NCBI RefSeq assembly: GCF_000003815.2
Contig: NC_049980.1
Location: forward strand, 7,864,175-7,928,174
Length of the DNA: 64,000 bases
Origin: Branchiostoma floridae
Taxonomy: Eukaryota; Chordata; Leptocardii; Amphioxiformes; Branchiostomatidae
Reading direction: 5' to 3'
Below are positions 1 through 13,500 of this stretch, piece after piece (the stretch's first letter is position 1; every line of letters starts with the position of its first letter). The notes under the pieces were generated by a model that was not told the DNA's origin, ran no database searches, and saw nothing but the letters and a program-made list of their open reading frames with translations. Position numbers and translations under genes: made by a program.

Positions 1-2402
1 TCACAGACAAATCAGGACAGCACTGAGCACTGACGAATTGGATCAACATTACCACGAGAAAGCTACTCTCCTTCATTCACTGGGAAACGCCGAGTTTGAC
101 AGCTCGTTTGACCACCTCCTGTCTTACGTCAACAACACCGACAGTCCACCACTGCTGCGGAGAAGCGCGCTGTCTGCAATCAGGAAATACGATCACCATG
201 AGGTGAGTCATCATTACCATTTATCTATCTATCTATCCGTCCATCCATGTTTCAAGTATTTATCTAATATCTATGTCTATTTATCTCTCTCTCTATCTAT
301 CTATCAATCTATCTCTATCTATCTATCTATCTATCAGCTTACCTATCTATGTACCTATCTTGACTGCCCTCTACAAACTGACGAATGGACACTGCCCACC
401 CCACCTTTGCAATCTCCTACCCACTACCAGGTCATCAGCCATTCAATCTAGATACCCTCTTAGAAACGGAAACAACCTGACAATACCATTCCCAAAAGTG
501 CACGTACCCAGAAAACCTTCTTCCACAGAGCCACCCAGTTGTGGAACACTCTCCCACTTGAAACTCAGACAGCTCGCTCATTGTCCTCCTTCAAGGCCAA
601 AGCCTGGCTCTCTCTTGGAGACCCATTCTCCGTTAACTAACATTTATTACACCATGCTATGTGATTTCCTATGTGGACATATTGTACATGATGTATATAT
701 ATATATACGATGCACATTTGTAAATTTGTAACCATTTTGCTATGTTAATGATAGTGCTTTTATATTGACAATGTTTACTACAATGATTTCATATGTAACA
801 TGTATTGTTCTTTCCCAGGGCTAGCCCTTGGCAATAGCCTATGGCTAGTTGGGCAGCCCTGGCTGTCTGTAAACAGCCGAACGAATAAATAAATAAAATG
901 TACCTATCCCTCAGTTCAGTTCAGTTCATCCTCATATGAGGTGCCATTTGAGGTTTTGGTAACCTATCTCTATCCATCTATATCTATCTATCTATCTCCC
1001 AATACTTCTATCTATCTAATACTACATTGTATCTATCTTTCTCATGGCGCGTTTTAAGGAATATATTCTATTGGCAGTTTTATCTCCTGGTGAAATATTA
1101 ATGCAAAGCTTACAGCTATTGTGTGTTGTCAGTGCAAATGATTTTTGTGATGTTGTACTATCATTTCCGATCGACTCTCAGAGAGAAAGCCATTGCATTT
1201 TAAAGTAAGAGCAGCGAAGAGATTAAACGCTTATAATATGGGCATCTTGCTGACCCTGTCAATATTTTTACACATCTTTTATTTATGTTTAGTTCTGGAT
1301 AAAGAAATATATATCTCTTTTCACAAAAAATTTGTAATATGTATTTCTGGAAACATGTGATCGCATGCGCAGATCACATTAGTTAATTAGCGCCTCGAAC
1401 GCTGACCTCACGTAACACAAACCAGAAGCCCCCACCAGGGAGGCCAGCCACGCAAAGCTGCGCTCGTCAGGTCATCAGCAAATCATACTAAAGCTTCAAT
1501 GTTTCATCCGCCCACCCACCACGTGGTTTTCAATGTTAAAGTGCACCATGCATTAAAACTCTACCAAGCCCATTCCTTCTCCGTCTCTTTTGAACCCGAC
1601 ATGCAGTGTGAAAGAGAAGATAATCTTTGTGAAGTTAGTTCCCCCTAAATGCTATATTGATATAGAATTATTCCGGACTTTTTCTTAAAACAAAGAAGTT
1701 GTATCTTTCCTCAGGCCGCGAGTCTTCTCCTGGACAGCGCCCTGTTTGATGAGGAGGAGCATGTCCGCTATCACGCTTCTCTTCAGTACCAAAGGCATCC
1801 CAAAGCGCTCAACCTCCTGAAGATAAAGCAGAACATGGCAAATGGGTAAAGTCATTTTTTTCTTCTTTCAGATATCTACTTTTTTCCCCACCTTATTTCA
1901 ATGTTTGGTAAGGTGCAACGGTTAAAAGTTGGATTCAGTAACAATAGATTCCTGGTTTGATACTCGCCATACCTTGACGTTATACCCTTGGTACATTATT
2001 ACGCGATATGCCATGACGCTAACTGAGCCTCTCAGTTAATCTATCAAAAACACACACGGATTTGGTGCGCCACGGACACCAACATATTCACATTTCCCAA
2101 CAATATTTCCGGTAATTTATTTTTCGTATTCGAGTACAAATTTGCTATTTACAAGTGACACCATATTACTTTTCCAAGATCCGTAAGATTTTTGTTCAAT
2201 GGCGGATTTAAGTCCAGTAAATATATGCTATCTATGAGTTGCACCATATAGCTTAAACGTCGCAATCTGGTTTGTAGATGATACATCTGCCGTTTTCAGG
2301 TCTATCAACATCGAACACTATCTTGACGACCTGATGACAACGACTCATGCCATGTCAAAACATGTCCGACAGCGCCGAGGTTTATTGGAAGCTATTTCTC
2401 GG
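1..2402 (+). CDS. Exons 1-3: C-terminal part of vitellogenin/apolipoprotein-like (LLTP) superhelix
   Basis: Exons 1-202 (partial), 1715-1845 and 2300-2402 encode about 145 residues. The first two exons contain a pattern typical of the Vitellogenin_N helical repeats: HSLGNAEFDSSFDHLLSYV, then LRRSALSAIRKY, then a second repeat with LLLDSALFDEEEHVRYHA and HP. In vitellogenin, apolipoprotein B and MTP this superhelix wraps the lipid cavity. Exon ends are gag|gtgagt (202), a phase-2 donor at 1845 and cgg|gttagt (2402). The residues around SRQRRG-type basic positions in exon 3 (HVRQRRG) could be a furin-like site, but this is weak. The family assignment is by eye; a profile search with Pfam Vitellogenin_N would decide it. 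Confidence 0.7.
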
Positions 2403-5400
2403 GTTAGTGTATTACTTAGTTGAATGCTGTACAAATTAATCATTATATCAGAATCAGAATCTGCAACTGAATTTCTTTAGTGGATTGTGCTTTGTTGGGT
2501 ACAGTTTGTTACTTTTATTTTTATTTTTATTGTAGCTTATTGACTTGAATCAAATATGATTTACCTCAAAGAAGCAATAATAACGTTTCTACATTCATAT
2601 TAAATAGATATCACGAAGGCTTAGTTTACTAATGGAATAATATGCGTTTTAGGGAATCCAGTTCCATCTGAAACTTCCTGGGATAGACTGGCAGAAACGT
2701 ATTGGTACGAGTAACATCGGAGCGGAGTTCGGACTCGTTGTTAAAAATGAATTGGATCTTGACATCCGTAAGTTCGTAAAATACTCGTCTATATATCTAT
2801 ATATCTATATATACTATCTATATTTAGAAACTTCTTTTACCATAGTTACGTGACACTGAATTGAGTCAAATTTGTTGAATATTTTATAAAGTAAAGCATA
2901 AACGCCTTTCAAGTTTTTCCAAGACGTAGTATTTTCTGCATAACTATGCTGCATGTATCATACGTAATTAAATGAATTTTTGCACTTACTTTATTTTGCA
3001 CACGTATCAAAATCATAATTCAATGGTCTATATTGTTTATTTGATTCAGGCACCTGGCCCATACATACATCGCCACACACACCGACAAAAAAGAAGAGTA
3101 CATATACTTAACAACTAAAAAAGACTTAACTTATTACAATATATTACCTTAAATGTAAAAACGTTAAAAAAACTTTGTCATCGTTGTGATGTTGTGTGTT
3201 TGTTATGACATTTTAAAACGTGTTGTTGAATGTTTTTAATCCGACCACCCATGATTTTCTCCAATCGTTTTCTTTGATTAATAATTGATAAAGCTTGTCA
3301 GTTTGCAACTCACAAAGAAAATGTTTCAATATCTTTATTCTCAGGACCAACAAAAGGACATGTTCTAGTTGACGTTGACGATCAAATCTATGCAAGAGGC
3401 TTGCTAGGTTACATTGGTATGACATACGATTTCATCGACGCGGGGATATGCTTTAAAGGTGGCATTCGTTACCAGGTCAACATCCTGCAGGTATGTGAAC
3501 AGCCTGTTATTATATAGTTCTACATTTTCCACTGTCAGGCCTATCGCCTGGAGTATGTAGCGAACAACAACACGCACGATCAATCAACAACACTCCAACC
3601 TGCAAGATATTCTTCTGGATGCATTATCACCTATTATCATATAGCCAGGCACCGCGGACCAATCAGAAGCCCCCGTTCCACGTTGGTTATGACGCCGTAA
3701 TGCAAAGATTTCGGCCACGCCGATGTGTATCGCTCCTCTGATTGGTCAATATGAATCGACACCGGAACCAGTGTCGATGCAAATCGATTCGATGCAAATC
3801 TGACCAATCAGAAGGAGCGATACAGACAAGAAAGTAAGGTATATGGCCAATCAAAAGAAGCGAAACATATGCCAGACCAGAGGGAATAAGTGCAGACTGC
3901 AAGGGGGAATGGCTCATTCTGTTGATAATGAGTTTTGCTGTTCTAAACAGCCAAAGACTGGAATGTTTCTAATATTTTCTGTGAATATTTTGGTTTCAAA
4001 ATGCAATTTGTAATCTCCTTACAAATGTATGTACCAAAGAACAAATTTGAATTTTCAGAAATTCGACAAAGGAATTCACACGTATAGTACCAAGGGATCT
4101 ATATGCGCCATACAGGAGTTTGCAAGTTCGCTTCGCTCACTCGGTGGTTTTATTCGGTGGTTATAGCAAAGGACCAGGCGTTATGACACCATATACACCT
4201 CGGGGCGGGTCATTAACCCTTAAATAAAATACCCCCTCCTCTTGTTGGGGAAATTCACCAATACATTATAACCTTCGATAAAAAAAAATATGTTTTCAGT
4301 AGCGCCTGTGTCTGTGTATGTTTGTATATATATATGTATGTATGCGTGTATGTGGTTAAACAGTATAATTCTAGAAGGAGTGAATGGACTGTTTTGATAC
4401 TTGATATATCGGTAGGCCCCTATCGGCTTGAGACGGTTATGCACGCAGTGGAACTTCCAGTCTATAGATATCTCGAGGTTTGGACATGCTATTTTGAGTG
4501 CCAGATAGCTCTTTGGGTAAGTGTTGTAGGTTTATATGTCATGTCACAGAAAAGATAGACAGCCACAACAGTCACTTTCAACTTGTAATAACGTTTAAAG
4601 ATTTAGCTACTGTATTTGCTTACTGAATATGTCAATGTACTTTCCTGTAGGATTTTTCCTTTGAAGAGCTGATGGATTTTATCAAGATCTGGTTTCGAGA
4701 CGTGCCCAAAGTGATAAGAGATATAAAGAGCACAATAGAAACATTCAAACATCTGTTTGACCGCTTGGCCGAATCATCACCAGAGGAAATATTTCAAACC
4801 ATCTTGGATACAGTCAGAACTTTCCCAGAGACTGTAAAAGCTATTGCAAGGTTCATATTTATATATATATATATATTACATTTTGATTATTCTGTTTACA
4901 CCTTCTTCATTATTATTTTTTTACATCAGTCGAGTATGCATAAGTGTCGGAACTTATTGGATCTCATTCATATGTATTTGGTAAAAGATGGCGGCCGTAA
5001 GTGTTGATTTTATTTTCATAGACTGGCGATGGAGGCGTGGGAAAGAATCGCGGCATACAACAACTTACCCAGCTTCATAGAAAAAGCAAGAGAGGCGATC
5101 CTTAGAGTCAACACACTTCTCAACAGCGTGAAAAACGATGTCAACGACCTTCTTAATGTAAGTTTAAAGATACTTTCTCTGTGTGAAGGGAATACTTGTA
5201 TTTGATAATCCGACTTTTATGGGGGTGGGGTTGACATTATTGATATGTACACAAAACGTATTTTAAATCATACAATATGAATGATTTAAAAAGGAGAGGC
5301 CAAGGAAGACCCCTTAATCAGATCAGTAAAATCTGGAGGGCACAAATTGTGTGCAACTGACTATATATTGTATTCCACTTACATAGTAACCTTTGTGTAT

Positions 5401-8294
5401 TGCACTGTTGTTACTATTATACATGGCATTGTTAATATTGCACTTAAACGTAAGTTATCAGCGATATATTTCTTGCTCAAAATGTTGGCATCCATCTGTC
5501 TCGGAAGACAATGGTAGGCAGACAGGGTGGGTTAGGCGACCCGTCTGCCTGGCCTGCACATGACTGCTTGCCCAACATATTACGTATGATGAACACAGTG
5601 CGCAAGCTTTCTGACCCCAGCGTCCTTATTGCCTACGGCTGACAGGTTTCTCACATTATCACTGTTGACCACCCCCTACTGCCTACCTCTATAGTCACCA
5701 CGGTAACAATATATTGACTATGTAGGTATATGTCGTCCTTCAAGGGCTTATCCTCTGCCATTTTTCTGTCTACTGCTATAGCTACCTAGGTGTGTTGTTG
5801 AAATGAATCGTCAATTCAAGAAGAGTCAAGTTCTGCTGAGTTGGGTTTTGTATACTAATGTCAGGTACAAGTGGTGTAGGTAGGATGTCCGGGTGCATTG
5901 TGATGTGTGTCACTCCCTCAAGGTGTTCAGGACTTAGATAACACCGTATGGTAACCGGCGGATCCGATATGAAGTACCAACCTAGCAGTGTGGTAACCAG
6001 TTCCTTTAACTCAACGTTCTGATGCCAAGTGTATCTTGCTGTCAATGCCAATGTACGAGCATTAAGGACATGGCGAAGTAACTGGTGACAAACACAATGG
6101 GCACTTTGTTGAGAGGAGTAAGTTGTTCCTTGTTGGTAGCCAGTCCCTCATCCCATTCAACTAAAAAACACCTTGCGGCACATTGTACAGGGAACGTCAC
6201 CATGTTACGCCATTTTTCTCTACTTCCAAGTTCCGTCCATCTTCCTTGTACTTAAAGAGTACTACTGTGTTCCTCAATTTTACTGTCATTGTCCATTGTC
6301 ATTTGATTACTCGGCACAGTTTCTTTTCGTTAAATGAAAAAAAAATGATATTGGTACACAATCATTGCGGTCAATACTTTTAAGTACATTTGCAATTGAA
6401 ATATTTAGACAATCATTTTGTAGAGCTAACTTCTTTATTACTTGTCGATGGAGACTTCATTAATGTAATAGAAATCTGACGTATGGTGTATATTTTAGGA
6501 GATTTCGGACTCCATTCTCACCGTGTTGCCATGGGCGGCCGAGCAGATCTGGCAGGGCGTGGAGACAATTGTACAAGAGGTTCCAAAACTCATCAAGTCT
6601 CCACAGACGGCCATTGGAAACATCGCTAAAGCTGCTTTCAAGTATGCTTTCCTCAACATCAATATAATTTATGTATTTGATGTTCAGTTATTCCTCTTTC
6701 AGCCTGGAATGTTTTATTTTAATGGCCAATGGCTGAGATGTTTTGTTTTATTTCAGAATTTACCAAGCAGTAATTGGCCTTATCAACATCAAGGACTCTG
6801 TTGAAGAAGTCTTCCTGTTTAAGGAAGGTTCGTATTACAATAATGGTATTGCATTTGTAAAATATGGCCATATATCTGCAGGAACCATGGAGGATGCAAA
6901 GGCAGTAAATTCTTCTATACGTCTTTCTTAACAATACCTACGTAATCCTTGCCTCCATGGCCAGTCTAAGAATACTGGTCATAACAGTCATTGGCTCCTT
7001 AGACTGGCAAATTTTGCCGTTAATGCGTTGAAATTAACCCTTGTTGAACCCCTTGCTGACATCGTTATGTCTAGTTCACAAGGTGTATCGACGCAGCACT
7101 TGTCCAAGGAATGCAATACTATAGCCTCTATTTCTGCTCTGGAAAAACTCAAGACAAAAAAGCGATCGAGTCTAAAGCTCACTAGCACTTATCGACGTGA
7201 AATTCAAAAGCATGATGTTATAACAATACAATGTTGTGACTTAGGCATTCTGATTTAGAGCTAAAACAAAGTTTTGTAAAAGTTTCGAAAGTCCTTCACT
7301 CTCCGGAAGGTGCAACAAAAGGACTCCGTTCTAAAGTTGTCCTATGGCTACACAACTTATTTGTACGATCAGTACAGCATTGGGCTATCATAGTTTGCGT
7401 TAGCTTTAACTAATTATTACTTTTTCCCGTATGCTGAGAGTTAAATTCCCAGTGTTAACGGGGATAGTAGTAGTTGCCAAATTGAAAGTCTTCGCTATGA
7501 TCCGGCAAGGATCGAACTCACTATTTATCGAATGCGAGCGAACATCGCACCAACCCCGTTAAGTTAAGTTTATTTAACTAGTACATACATCAGCTAAGCT
7601 AGTTGAGGTAGCATGATTTTACAAACTATAACTGTTCAAAGGCCACACATGGATTTCCATTGCTAAGATTGTGGTTTTTCTGATGTGATTTTGTTTTTAT
7701 TTACGACAGGAAAACAACCATACTTTTTCAACATCGGTATGGAAATACAGGGAATTCTTGACGATTTCATGCATGTGTGGGACCTCTTCCAGAGTGAAGC
7801 TCCAGACTGGATAGAAGGACTAGGAACTCATACTGAGGGAGTGTTGAAAGACGCATTTGGTGACATGGTATTTTCATGATACATCATTTCACAAACTAAC
7901 ATCAGAATATGTCTTATCTGCCCGTATATGGAAAACTGATCAAGATATCGTAGCATGAAAGTTCATTCGTGTTGGTAGAATACATTGTAGAAAAATTTCT
8001 AAACTTTACTTCCAATACTGTGATAATTATAGGGACTTACCCCTCTAAAGTTTCGGTCAATCTCCGTCGACCTTGTTCACAGAATGACCCTTTCTATCTC
8101 CAGCAGTGACGTCAGGAAGGCACCAATTTTGCAAGGGGATCACAAGTATCAGAAAGTCTACGGCCCACACTCAACAGAGACGGGGGGCGACATAGACTTT
8201 CTGATATTATAGTTATTACAGTGTTGGAAGTAAAGTTTAGCAATTTTTCTATAATGATCTCTCTCTCTCTCTCTCCTCTCCTCTCTCTCTCTCT

Positions 8295-8361
<67 letters not shown>

Positions 8362-10510
8362 CTGGTATGATGAATGCACATGTTAAACTAATTCTTTTTT
8401 TTTGTTTTAAAGAAATCCTTGGGAAACGGTGTGGTCAACAAGGTAAACGAATCGATGTGGGTCCTTCAAAAGCAAATAGCACCTATTGCAGAACTTGTAG
8501 GACCATTCCTGGAAGCCTACAATGCAACAGTGGGTACAATCAAATCCGTGGAGAGGTGCTACGAGTCACTGAAAAAAGGGTATGCCCGCCACTTGTGTAG
8601 AAAATGCTCTTGATCAAATACCTACCTGAATGTACTTAGGATCCAAAGAAGATTTCTTTTATATTATTTGTGTTGTTTTTCAGTTATGAAACCGCACGAG
8701 GGATTGTACACAGAATCTTTGGACCAAAGGTATCTCTTAAATTCCCAAAGAAGAAACTTGATCCTGAAACATGCGGAGGTGGCCTGTACCCCAGCACGGG
8801 AGTCAGTACAAGAAGCTACGACAGTCGAGGTATCGACTTGGAGATACCCACAGGCCAAGAGGTAAGGAAATGCAACGATTGCTTCTCGAGCTTGCTTTAT
8901 ACTTGGTACGTGCGTGTTCTGCAGCTGGATATATGGATAGCATATTTATGAACGTATGACCTGAGCCACACATATCGGAAATGAGCTTACTTAATGTATT
9001 GCTTGCTTCAGGCTCAATGAGCGAATTAAGTGACAGTATCAGAATTATCAAAAGATTATTGAAGATTTTGAAAATTACTTTTTCCCAAATGGCATACACC
9101 GTCACATGCACAGAGTACAGTGTGTGACAGGTCGTTCAGTGGTACATAACTAGCTGACATCACGTTCCCACAGAGTTGGGGAGGGGGTTAACACAGGCTG
9201 TAAAATACAGATAAAGTCCTCTTTGAAAACTTAATTCTTTATATCCAGGTTGTTGCGCCATTTGCGGGAGAGGTCACACGCGTCTCCCTTCAGAGCATCA
9301 CTATTGCTACAGATGAAATAAAAGGCATGGAAGCAATCGTGGATGGCATCGACGTCGGGAACTCAGTCAAGGAAGGAAAACGGGTATTCTTTGTTGCTAT
9401 TTTCTATTCGTGTCGAGATAAAGAAACACTTAGTTGTATCATATGCAAGCAGATATAATTTAGTCGGGGAAGGGTAATTTTTTTCTTTTTCATCTTTGCC
9501 CTCTCATAGAATACTGTTACTGTAGTAACGCAAAATCCACTGAATGCAAAATTAAATGTTGTACCAATAAATTTTTGGCTGGGAGTCTATGTTCCTCAAT
9601 TAACTACTTGTATTCCTAGGAACCTATATCCTGGGTTCGTTTGTCATTAAGGAGGTCAATGTCATTTGCAAATCTTAGGCTGCAGATACGCCTGGAACCA
9701 ATGGGGGTGCGGTGGTCTTGAAATGTGTCCTGTATTATCTTCTCCAGATACACATGTATGTTATTATACACAACCAGTCAAAACATGCATCTTGGTGGAC
9801 CCCGACAGTCACTATAAAGAATCCCCCAACTTTGTTGTTAAGAAATACTGCACTGGGTGCATTTTCAGACAGGTCTTTGTTAGTTGGGATTAGACTCCCA
9901 TTCGACACCATATCATAGCCTGTCTGTACAATATGTATATACATGTATCATCATAAATGATGCATAATTATTTTTTCTCTAAGGTTGAGAAAGGAGAAGT
10001 GATCGGCACAGCAGCATCAACTGGCTGTGACACCAATACCATCCACTTCGCACTGAAGGAAAGGGGATCAAAGAAATATGTGGATCCAACCAAATACGTG
10101 CCTTCCGGAGGAATAATGAACGTAGATGTAAAGCCAGGGTGGCAGGAAGAATGTAACAGCTACTGGCTGACATTAAAAGTGGGTCTTTTTTTGCTAGTTG
10201 CACTACCAATTTTAGTATAATAAGTTTTTGGATTACCAATTCCAGCATGTAATCGGAAAACGAAATCAGCGTAATACTATGTTAACTAATTCGTATATCA
10301 ATATATGCCGCATGTATTCTTGCTGTTTTAAGATATAAGTCATATAAGTGTGAGGAATTGTTAAACACATAACAACACAAATTGTTCGTCTTTTCTGTTG
10401 TGTATTAGGGTGAAACTATCGGAAGTGGGAAACTTTCTGACGCTTTTGAGGATAACGAGACTCCGGAAGCGCCCGCTGATGATCTAGACAGGTAATATAT
10501 TGTTTTCATA

Positions 10511-10565
<55 letters not shown>

Positions 10566-13500
10566 GACTACGTCTTAAAGGCTTTTTGTTTCCCATTGAG
10601 AAAAAACACTGCCCTCTGTGAAGAGTATGAGCATTATAGAAAAAAAACGTCATAGTATGTTTTTATGACTTTTTTTGCTAAATTCTATATCATAATCATC
10701 AAAGGTTGTTGTTTACAGTCTTTGTTTAGTCCCAACCTAAAGTGTACTTAAATATTATAACGTTGCTCAGTTTATTTAGTATACAAACTAACAATAACAG
10801 TTCTTTTCATCGGCCTACAGCAGGAGTCTTCCGCTCTCTACCTCTGTGAATGACAAGTCCAGCCGTCAGCGTCTCAGAGAGGGTATTGCAAAAGCCATTA
10901 GAAGCAACCCAGGTATCACTCGCCACGCAATACGATTAAACTGGGATATTTTGTTCCTGGGAACAATGATAAACATAAACCAGTGTATTTCTTATTTTAT
11001 ATTGTTTATTTGCACATAAAGAATCATAGTATAACAAAAGATCTGTACAACACGCTGGAGAAACCAGAAACATAAAATATTGAACTTAAGTTAATTACAT
11101 TTTTGTTTTGACAAATCCTGATAATTACATTACATAAGCACTGAAGCTCAAGAGTCACTTACATTTAGCTTTCTATAATTGACAGTTGTGTGTCTAGAAG
11201 ACCTTGTTATCATAGTAACCTCTTTTCATACTAGGAGACTACACTTACTGAAACAGTACCTATCAGGCAGACTTACTCAATCAAACTAAAATTCAATTGT
11301 TTCTACATTTTATTATGTGTGTTGAAGAGACTCTTTGATACTGTAGTCCGCAGTGTCTTAACCTAGCCCCGCACCCACGTGAGCGGCATGACGGTGAAAG
11401 ACTGTTCGCCAGAGAATTTACACTAGCCGAATTATTGCGTGGATATTACTATCCTGTATCAAAGATGGATTTTCATTTGACTATCATTAACAAGTACCTT
11501 AAGCATTACAGCCATAAAAGGATTTTATTTCAAAGCAAGGACATTTTGATTCTAGATGTCTGTTTATATACACATGTTATACACATGTTCACGTTTTTTT
11601 TAACACTTTCACTAATTGAAGTTATTTAACAGACTTTCTGCAGATGCTCGGAGTTAGTGATTTAACGGACGCAAGCGGCGTTTTTTCGTTAAAGCTACAT
11701 ACCATCAAAGTGTCGACCGTTGTGAGCATTTTCGACGCAGTTGGACTGGGAGACGGCCTGCGCTTCATACTTAACATATTAGAGGTAAGCATGAAAGTTC
11801 ATCTGTGTTGGTAGAATACATTATAGAAAGAAATGCTAATACTTACTCCCAACACTGAATTAAACTAAAGGGACTTACCCTCTAAATTTTCGGTCAAACT
11901 CCGTCGACCTTGTTCACAGAATGACCCTCTCTATCTCCAGCACTGACGTCAGGAACACACCACTTTTGCAGGAGGGGGTCATAAGTATCAGAAAGTCTAT
12001 GTCGCCCCCCGTCTCTGTCTTCGCGCGAGGAGTGAAGGAGGCGGTGTACATTAGAGCCCACCGGCCCACACTCAACATAGACGGGGTGCGACATAGTTTA
12101 ATTCAGTCCCTATAGTTTAATTCAGTGTTGGAAGTAAACTATTATTCAATCTTTTATAAAATATTAGAGGTAAGTTTTTAAAAATGTTTTTTCAGAACTG
12201 AATCTAGTAAAAGCATGTAACTTTTTGTGCAGAAACATCAAAAGGTAGTCAATGATAATATAGACACATCATACAAAGGTGGTCTGCTTCACAACCACCT
12301 TAGGGTGTTGCTTCACAGCCAGTTGTTAAATGTAAAATTTGTTGAACTAACTTATGGCAGTTGAAATGTTATGTTCATTTAGAGAAATTCTACTGTTTTT
12401 ACAGCATTGCTGGGGATCCTGCAAAATACCCAACAGCTTGACAGATGAACAGTTACGATGGGAGCTGAAAAAACGGGGAAAATCGTCTATGGGATCACGT
12501 GATGCCCTTTTACAAAGATACACCACCTCAGACGACAGTAAGCCAGCAATATCCATTTGCTAGTTTCTGTTTTCTTTTAAAATGACTAGGCACTGCTTTT
12601 CAAAGAGACCTAGGGTACATACAAGCACTACTTGAACGTAAAATAAATCTAAAAAAGTAGATATGTACACCGAATATATTTTCCATATGCGTAGCGGGTC
12701 TACCGAAAGTGCGAAAAGGAACGAAAAGGAACGAAAAGGAACGAGAAGGAACGAAAAGGAACGAAAAGGAACGAAAAGGAAAGTGCCGCAAGTGCGAAAA
12801 GGAACAAAAAGAAACAAACGTTCATTTTCGTTCCTTTTCGCACTTTTGGTACTTTCCTTTTCGCACTTTCGCTACCGAAAGTGCGAAAAGGAACGAAAAG
12901 GAACGAAGTATGAAGCAAACTAAAATAAAATCAATGAGAATATAAGGAACCGGTACTACGGGCGTTAGAAGCCTATGAAACGTATTTTATTCTACTCAGA
13001 ATTTGGCAATATCAAATTTTTACGGGGCTGTTTTAAATTTAGGCTGTTGTCTTTGTGTGGCTAAATTATTCTCTGAAGATCAGCGAAATACAAAGAAACA
13101 GAACTGAGATAAGAAAGTAAGGACTAAAATTCAGTTACTGGTGGGTGATGGATAAATATTGATTGATATACNNNNNNNNNNNNNNNNNNNNNNNNNNNNN
13201 NNNNNNNNNNNNNNNNNNNNNNNNNNNNNNNNNNNNNNNNNNNNNNNNNNNNNNNNNNNNNNNNNNNNNNNNNNNNNNNNNNNNNNNNNNNNNNNNNNNN
13301 NNNNNNNNNNNNNNNNNNNNNNNNNNNNNNNNNNNNNNNNNNNNNNNNNNNNNNNNNNNNNNNNNNNNNNNNNNNNNNNNNNNNNNNNNNNNNNNNNNNN
13401 NNNNNNNNNNNNNNNNNNCTGTGAAAGGATAGACATTTATACATTGTACCAAGGAGTTTTCTTCACGTTGTACCATGAGTATTCATCATTTTGCGGGAAG

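Noticed and set aside
4041..4140. Possible extra exon after 4040 (AAATTCGACAAAGGAATT)
   Set aside because: Phase 0 joins 3490 directly to 4651; the candidate lacks a donor and similarity, and the area is a MITE.
8684..10178. Reading exons 12-14 as an active metallopeptidase
   Set aside because: The first zinc His is Ser and the first His of HxH is Thr.
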